From: Aquatica leii
Taxonomy: Eukaryota; Arthropoda; Insecta; Coleoptera; Lampyridae
Length of the DNA: 64,000 nucleotides
Direction: 5' to 3'
NCBI GenBank assembly: GCA_035610365.1
Contig: CM069438.1
Span: forward strand, 48,976,837-49,040,836
Position numbers and translations under genes: made by a program. Within the stretch, counting starts at the first letter, position 1; every line of letters begins with the position of its first letter. Shown piece by piece: positions 58,621-64,000 of the stretch. A model generated the notes under the pieces. It worked only from the letters and a program-made list of their open reading frames with translations, searched no databases and had not been told where the DNA came from.

Positions 58621-59335
58621 AACACGTATGTGAGCAAATAAAGATAAACTATACTAATTTACTATTATTCACTAAGTTGTCAAATTAAAAAAAAAATTTT
58701 TTGTTTTTCTTTTAATAGAAATCGATGGACAGTGTAATTTCTTATAATGCTTGGGATGCCATTTTTTGTACTAATGTTTTTTATTATGAAAAAAAAAAAT
58801 TCTTAAAGATTTTTTGGTTTGTTTGTCATATTCTTGAGGAAAAACAATTTGGTCTTTCTTGCGAATAAGCTTTTTTGTTGCTCTAAAGTTTCTACTACAA
58901 AGGGGAATATTTGATTGGGCAACATACAAAGTAGAAAGTGGAGCTGAAAAGTATAGAATAAGTAAGCTTAAAAGTAACCATACAAATATATACGGCAACC
59001 TCTACAGATAAACTTGTCACTTACGAAAGGTCGACTGAGTGGTAATGCTTTACGCTGTTTGAGACGTTTGGTTAGGCAACCGAAGCAGCAGATTATTATG
59101 CGCAGGGTAAAATAGACATTATGCTGAACATTAACTACGAGTAATTGCATATGGCGGTAAAGACTACAAACACAAGTGTAGATTAAAGTAAACAGTAGCA
59201 GCATATTAAAGTAGGATAGGGAATGGCTAAAAAGCAGTAGTAACAATACGTTAAGGAAAATTGAAGCAGTACGCAGCCAACTTTAAGCAAACCAAAACGG
59301 TTAAAACGCCGTTACCACGTACACCAAAGAAGTAT
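58621..59335. other. No recognised feature
   Basis: AT-rich spacer between two LINEs; no motif was recognised on either strand. Confidence 0.4.
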
Positions 59336-61200
59336 GAAAGCGAAATGTTATCCACAGAAAACAGCAAAAGGAAAAGATAGTATGAGGAGGAAGAAGCAAT
59401 AAATAGGAACATTTCAAGTGAAAGATTAAAAGGAACGTTTTCTGGAAAAAACGATGAATGTAATTATGAAAAATATCAATATTGATAAGAAACTGTTAGA
59501 AAAAAATACCAAGACGAAATGACTAAATTCAAAGAAGAAAATGCAAAGATGTAAGGGAAAATAAATGATCTAAAAGGAAAAATGAAAAACATGGTAAGAC
59601 AATCGAAGAAAAAGAAGATAGCTGGGAAGAGTAAGACGCAATTATAAAAAACAGAGGAAAGCTGAAAGGAACACAATATTTTATTGGTTACGATCTAACG
59701 CAAACCGAATCAAAACCACAAAAAGAACTACAAAACTAAACAAAATTACAAAAAGGAAAAGGAGAAACGGCCAAAATGGGATACCAAAACTTTTTTATGA
59801 AAAATAGTTGTTGGAAGTAGAACATGAATATAGAAAGACAAGAAATATTGGAAAGCAGTACTTTCAAGCCAAAAAAAAAATTGAGCAGCCAAAGTGGGAT
59901 GCCAAAAAATCTTTATAAATAGCTGGTAGAAGTAAACCAAAAACCTAAGAAAAGCATTTATAAGCGTCTGGAGCATAATATGACTACAGCGAATAATGGG
60001 AAAGGAATATGAGAAAACAAAATCAGGAAAAACAAGAAATCAAGATCCGTACTTAGAATGGGAGAAGCTGTTATGAGCAAGGCACAGTGAGGTATTTTAA
60101 TGAAGATGGAAAAATATAGGATAGAGATATTAGCGTTAGAAGAAACAAAACTTAAAGATTCAGAAATTAACAATTGAGGCGAATATATACATTCTTTAAT
60201 AGTGCAGGAAACTATACCAGGTATTTTTAAACAGTTGAACCCTATCTCTGTTAGAATAAGCCTACCAAGGTTAAAAGGTCACTATCGTAAAATACCTCTA
60301 ATAAATGGTCATGCACCAACCGAAGAGAAAGATATAGAAGAAAAAGGTACATTTTATGAAGAGTTAAGCAGGACTAAAAGTGAGATTCTCAAATATAACC
60401 TGACAATTGTTATGGGAGATAATAACGCAATGATGGGAAAAGAAGGATGGCGATATTATGGGAGTCAATACATTGCATGCAGAAACAAATGAGAATTGAA
60501 AAAACTAGGTTGCAATAGACTCATAAATTATCAAATATAGCAGAAGCTACCGTGGGGAAGACGCAGACACCGACTGCTTTTTAGTATTGATAGAGTTAAG
60601 ACCAAAGCTGCCATACGAAGAACACTAGTCTAAAAAAACTAATATAAATAAGAGATTCGAAGCAGAAATTAAAAGGAAAGATAGAGAAATAATGAAAAAG
60701 AGCGGAAAAACCTTGACAAAGACACCACGGCAACTGCTACAAAAACGTAAGAGAGAAAATAGGGAAAATTAGTATAATAATTGTAGAAAAGGGCGTGAAG
60801 AAAGAAACAAAGCTAGGATAATCCTAATCAAGGAAGAATCTGAAGAGAGTAAAACATTTATAAGGAAAAGAGAACATTAGCCGAAAGAAGCAAGCAAAGA
60901 ACGTGAGGACTCTGGAATACTGTAGAAATAAGCTAAGAGAACTAGAAGAAGACATAAAAGAAAAAGCAGAAGTGTGGTCGTAATTGTTCGAAGAGTATTG
61001 GGAGCAAGCAAGGAAGAAGAACCAATTAGTCCAACGAAACAAAAGAAAGTAATTAGTAAATTAGCAAGAAATAAAAGTTGCGGGGAGAATGGCATATCAC
61101 CAAAATTATTGAAAGAAGGAGGTCTACTGTTGTTATGGGTAAAAGATATAATAAAGAAAGCATGGAAAGACAAAAGCGTGCCCCCGGCTATCCAAACGCA
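59336..61200 (+). pseudogene. RTE-like LINE, decayed and 3'-truncated
   Basis: A lysine/glutamate-rich first part (59390-59640) may be a coiled-coil ORF1. The endonuclease starts at MEKYRIEILALEETKLKDSE (about 60107; family IDILAIQETKL, with the metal-binding glutamate). It continues with INGHAPTEEKDIEEKGTFYE and IVMGDNNAMMGKEG (family VLGDFNAKIGKE), then a decayed DSDHF-like region. The RT begins with KKVISKLARNKSCGENGISP (family IxxLKNNKAPGEDGIPAELL) and KDIIKKAWKDKSVPPA, and stops at about 61200, where element I begins. Many stops interrupt it. Confidence 0.85.
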
Positions 61201-61214
61201 CTGTATCGAGCCAG

Positions 61215-61375
61215 ATTTAACTTACGACGAGTCACAGTTAGCATCGACAACACTTACACCCGAAAACAAGACGAGTAGAGCTTATTGCTTCCGGTGCAGG
61301 CGCCGAGGTCATCTTACCAAAGACTGTACTAGGACAAAACCTAACACAGAAACCAAGCAGTCGGAAAACCACTAA
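61215..61375 (+). pseudogene. Element I gag end with CCHC zinc knuckle
   Basis: The plus strand reads AYCFRCRRRGHLTKDCTRTK (61280-61340), a canonical CX2CX4HX4C knuckle that binds retroelement RNA. It marks the end of gag of the second Ty3/gypsy element. The rest of gag upstream is missing; the sequence before it belongs to the LINE, so element I is 5'-truncated. Confidence 0.85.
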
Positions 61376-61429
61376 GCGTCTCGGTACCGCGACGGCAGGC
61401 CGAAACGCTGGGAGAATGTCCGTCCGCGA

Positions 61430-61700
61430 GAAAGAAAATAATTTTACATTATGCGTTGGACCAAGCCGAGGGAGACGAAAGACCTTACCTAACTATTGGA
61501 GTTTAGGGAAGTCAATCTGCGGGTTACTTGATTGAAAGTGCATTGGTAAAAATGTATGTCGTACTAGATTTACCACATCGATTAATACTTGGAATAGACT
61601 TTTGGAAGCAGTTTTCGGTAGTACCAGACCTAAACTGTCTACTCTTATAACCGATTGCACCAACGAGCAGCGTAAACATCTGGAAGAAGTCGTCGAACCA
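61430..61700 (+). pseudogene. Element I protease region
   Basis: In one frame the stretch includes GYLIESALVKMYVVLDLPHR and LILGIDFWKQF (family RLILGIDFLK), typical of the end of a gypsy protease and its link to RT. The active-site DTG/DSG motif is not visible, so that part is deleted or corrupted. Stops are present. Confidence 0.75.
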
Positions 61701-61712
61701 CATTTTAGCTAA

Positions 61713-63048
61713 GTGAACGCTGAACTAACTTCTACTAACCTTGTCGAACATAAGATCCAGACAGATTCGACCCCGATTAAACAACGGTATTACCAGCTTT
61801 CGCCAACGGTTCAACAATATATTAACTCGGAGGTAGACAAAATGCTACAACAAGGAGCCATAGAAAGGTCACACTCGGCATGGTCTTCGCCCATATTGTT
61901 AGTTCGTAAGAAAGAAGGTTCCTATCGTTTTTGCGTGGACTTTCGGAAATTAAATGCGGTGACCAAACGTGACGCGTACCCTTTACCCTACATCTCTACC
62001 ATTTTAGATCAACTACGAAACGCAAAGTACATCTTGTCGTTGGATATAAAAAGCGCTTTTTGGCAAGTACCTGTAGCCGAAGAGTCTCCAAATTTACATC
62101 CGATTTACACGGATGCCGTTTGGGTTACATAACGCACCGGCGACCTGACAAAGACTCATGGACCGCGTGTTGAGACCCGAACTCGAGCCATACGTGTTCG
62201 TATATCTAGACGACATTATTGTAGCGATTCCCAACTTTGAAAAGCATGTAGAAGTCCTCCAGGAAGCATTCTCGCGCCTACGCCAAGCGAACCTGAAATT
62301 ATCAAAAGAGTAATGTCGATTCTGTTTAAAAGAGCTAAAATACGTAGGATATCTGATTACTGAGCAGGGTATACAAGTGGACCCAGATAAGGTCAAGGCA
62401 ATCATAGATGTTCCCGAACCTAAGAACGTAGCTGAGGTCAGACGTGTCATTGGCATGGCCAGTTGGTATAGGCGTTAGTTGCCCAACTGCTCCACTTTGC
62501 TTGAACCGATAACACAACTGCTTCGGAAGTCTCAAAAGTTCGTTTGGTCACCCGCTTGCAAAACAGCGTTCGAAGAACTGAAATCGGCATTAATAAAATC
62601 ACCAATACTATCGTGCCCAAATTTCGAAAAACCTTTTACCTTGCAGACCGACGCCAGTAGTTACGGCATAGGAGGCGTCTTAACTCAATCAGAAGAACAC
62701 CAGAGAGAAGTCGTTATCTGCTACTTGAGTCGTTCTCTCACTAAAGCAGAACGTAAATACAGCACCACAGAACGGGAGTGTATTGCAGTAATTTGGTGTA
62801 TAGAGAAACTGCGACTGTATCTGGAAGGAGCTAAGTTTACCGTGGTTACTGACCATTATTCTCTACTGTGGTTGAATAACTTAAAAGACCAGCAGTTTCG
62901 CTTAGCTCAATGGTCTCTCAGACTACAAAAGTACCAGTTCAAGATGTTTTACCGTAAGGGCAAAAAACACCTAATGCCCCATGCTTTGTCGCGAAGCGTG
63001 CATGCCATCCATACAGCAACAGCTGTAAACGACTCAGACGATTCTTAG
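61713..63048 (+). pseudogene. Element I reverse transcriptase and RNase H
   Basis: The RT fingers read HKIQTDSTPIKQRYYQLSPT, KMLQQGAIERSHSAWSSPI, LVRKKEGSYRFCVDFRKLNA and DAYPLPYI. LSLDIKSAFWQVP carries the first palm aspartate. A deletion and frameshift near 62100 lead to RMPFGLHNAPA, then VFVYLDDIIV with both catalytic aspartates intact. Stops fall after LKLSKE and after ASWYRR. The RNase H part (62480-63048) is an open frame: LQTDASSYGIGGVLTQ, YLSRSLTKAERKYSTTEREC, VVTDHYSLLWL and HALSR. The conservation suggests a more recent element than H. Confidence 0.93.
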
Positions 63049-63057
63049 CTCAGTCAA

Positions 63058-64000
63058 ATGATCGCGAACATCCGTGAGAATCCCAGACGCTATCCGTTGT
63101 GGCAGATCTCGCAGAATACGCTATTAAAAAAGATTAAGACAGATTCACCGGAGGGTGAATGGGTCGAAGTGGTCCCTAAAGGACGCAGGCGTAGCCTTAT
63201 GAAGGAGCATCATGACACCATTCTCGCTGGACATCTAGACGTATCGAAGACGGTAGCACGTTTAGCTCTTAAATATTACTGGCCCAAACTACGGTACGAC
63301 GTAGCCAAGTATGCGCGAGCGTGCGTTACTTGTCAAAAGTGTAAGCCGGAACAGAGGAAGCCCAGCGGACTCATGCTTAGTCATCCGTCAATCCAACTCC
63401 TGGCAAGTAGTGTCAGCAGACATTGTCGGACCACTACCTCGTTCACGCAACGGTTATATCAACATCCTAGTGGTAGCAGATTATTTCACTAAGTTCTGTT
63501 TATTCTTCCCTTTGAGAGCCACCACCAGCACCGCCGTTTGCGAGGCCATAGAAGAACAGGTATATTAATTTATGGTGTCCCGTAAACGATCATCACCGAC
63601 AATGGGGTTCAATTCATAAGTGGAAAGTTTAAGGAAATATGCGAGACGTATTAAATTAAACACAAACGAACACCCTTATATCACCCACAGGCTAATCCCA
63701 GTGAGCAAATAAACCGAATTCTAAAAACAACGCTGATGTCGTACATTCAGGACAACCATCGTGAATGGGATAGACTCTTGCCTAAAGTAGGAACTGCTAT
63801 TCGTACGGTGAAGCATGAGATTACTGGATATTCTCCTTACAGAATGTTATTTGGTCGACACCAGGTATTAAAAGGGACAGATTATGGTTACCTAGCGAAT
63901 GAGGACATCTTGACGTTTAATCGCGAAGAACACCTCCAACAAACAGACCAAATGCAAAAACTATTTGCAAATGTGAGTACAAGATTAATCAAAGCTTACC
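63058..64000 (+). pseudogene. Element I integrase, runs off the window
   Basis: The zinc-binding domain reads LMKEHHDTILAGHLDVSKT, YYWPKLRYDVAKYARACVTC and QKCKPEQRKP (HHCC). The core has SADIVGPLPRSRNGYINILV (first aspartate), IITDNGVQFISGKFKEICET (second aspartate) and the NPSEQINRILK region with the glutamate. Then come WDRLLPKVGTAI and ITGYSPYRMLFGRHQVL. Frame changes occur near 63400 and 63570, and a stop after CETY. The frame is still open at the window end, so the C-terminus and 3' LTR lie to the right. Confidence 0.9.

Overview
The window reads as an AT-rich, gene-poor, transposon-saturated stretch of an arthropod genome, most probably an insect. The evidence is the mix of repeats: an R1-clade LINE, RTE-like and other LINEs, piggyBac, Tc1-like and pogo-like DNA transposons, a Penelope-like element, and Ty3/gypsy elements with insect-style motifs. 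The order cannot be fixed from sequence alone. I found no convincing host gene, rRNA or functional tRNA gene. Every transposon-coding region I could recognise is broken by stops, frameshifts, deletions or nested insertions.

Layout. 0-10 kb: a decayed piggyBac transposase (minus strand) and a nested set of long terminal repeats standing alone. F1 (3606-4875) sits inside the piggyBac element. F2 (7024-8861) is the same LTR in the opposite orientation, sits inside a copy of repeat G, and is itself split by LTR C (7519-8102). Several of these carry 4-bp target duplications. 10-19 kb: a Tc1-like remnant, two more LTRs of the C family (A and B), and an RTE-like LINE that B interrupts. 20-25 kb: a Penelope-like element with a GIY-YIG domain and a hammerhead-like motif in its 3' region, then an R1-clade LINE. 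27-30 kb: a Tc1/mariner-type remnant split by a 1.7-kb element with 15-bp terminal inverted repeats, built from 130-bp tandem repeats and ATTACT-like micro-repeats. 31.6-38.3 kb: one Ty3/gypsy element on the minus strand, with a polypurine tract and short LTRs, split by a pogo-like transposon inserted just upstream of the protease active site.

40-41.6 kb holds two LINE fragments. 41.58-53.1 kb is the most unusual feature: an array built from a degenerate 8-bp unit (consensus TACTTTGA), organised into 300-400-bp higher-order units and then into multi-kb blocks repeated two to three times. A TTAA-flanked short element was copied along with the blocks. A 1.85-kb LTR, a 156-bp foldback element and a LINE fragment interrupt the array. 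53-56 kb is AT-rich with one Ty3/gypsy integrase relic. 56.5-61.2 kb holds two decayed LINEs on a strongly purine-rich plus strand. From 61.2 kb to the window end a second Ty3/gypsy element runs on the plus strand (gag zinc knuckle, protease, RT, RNase H, integrase) and continues past the edge.

The genes do not work together as a pathway. The window is a layered record of insertions, LTR-LTR recombination and satellite amplification, of the kind expected in pericentromeric or other heterochromatic DNA (inference).
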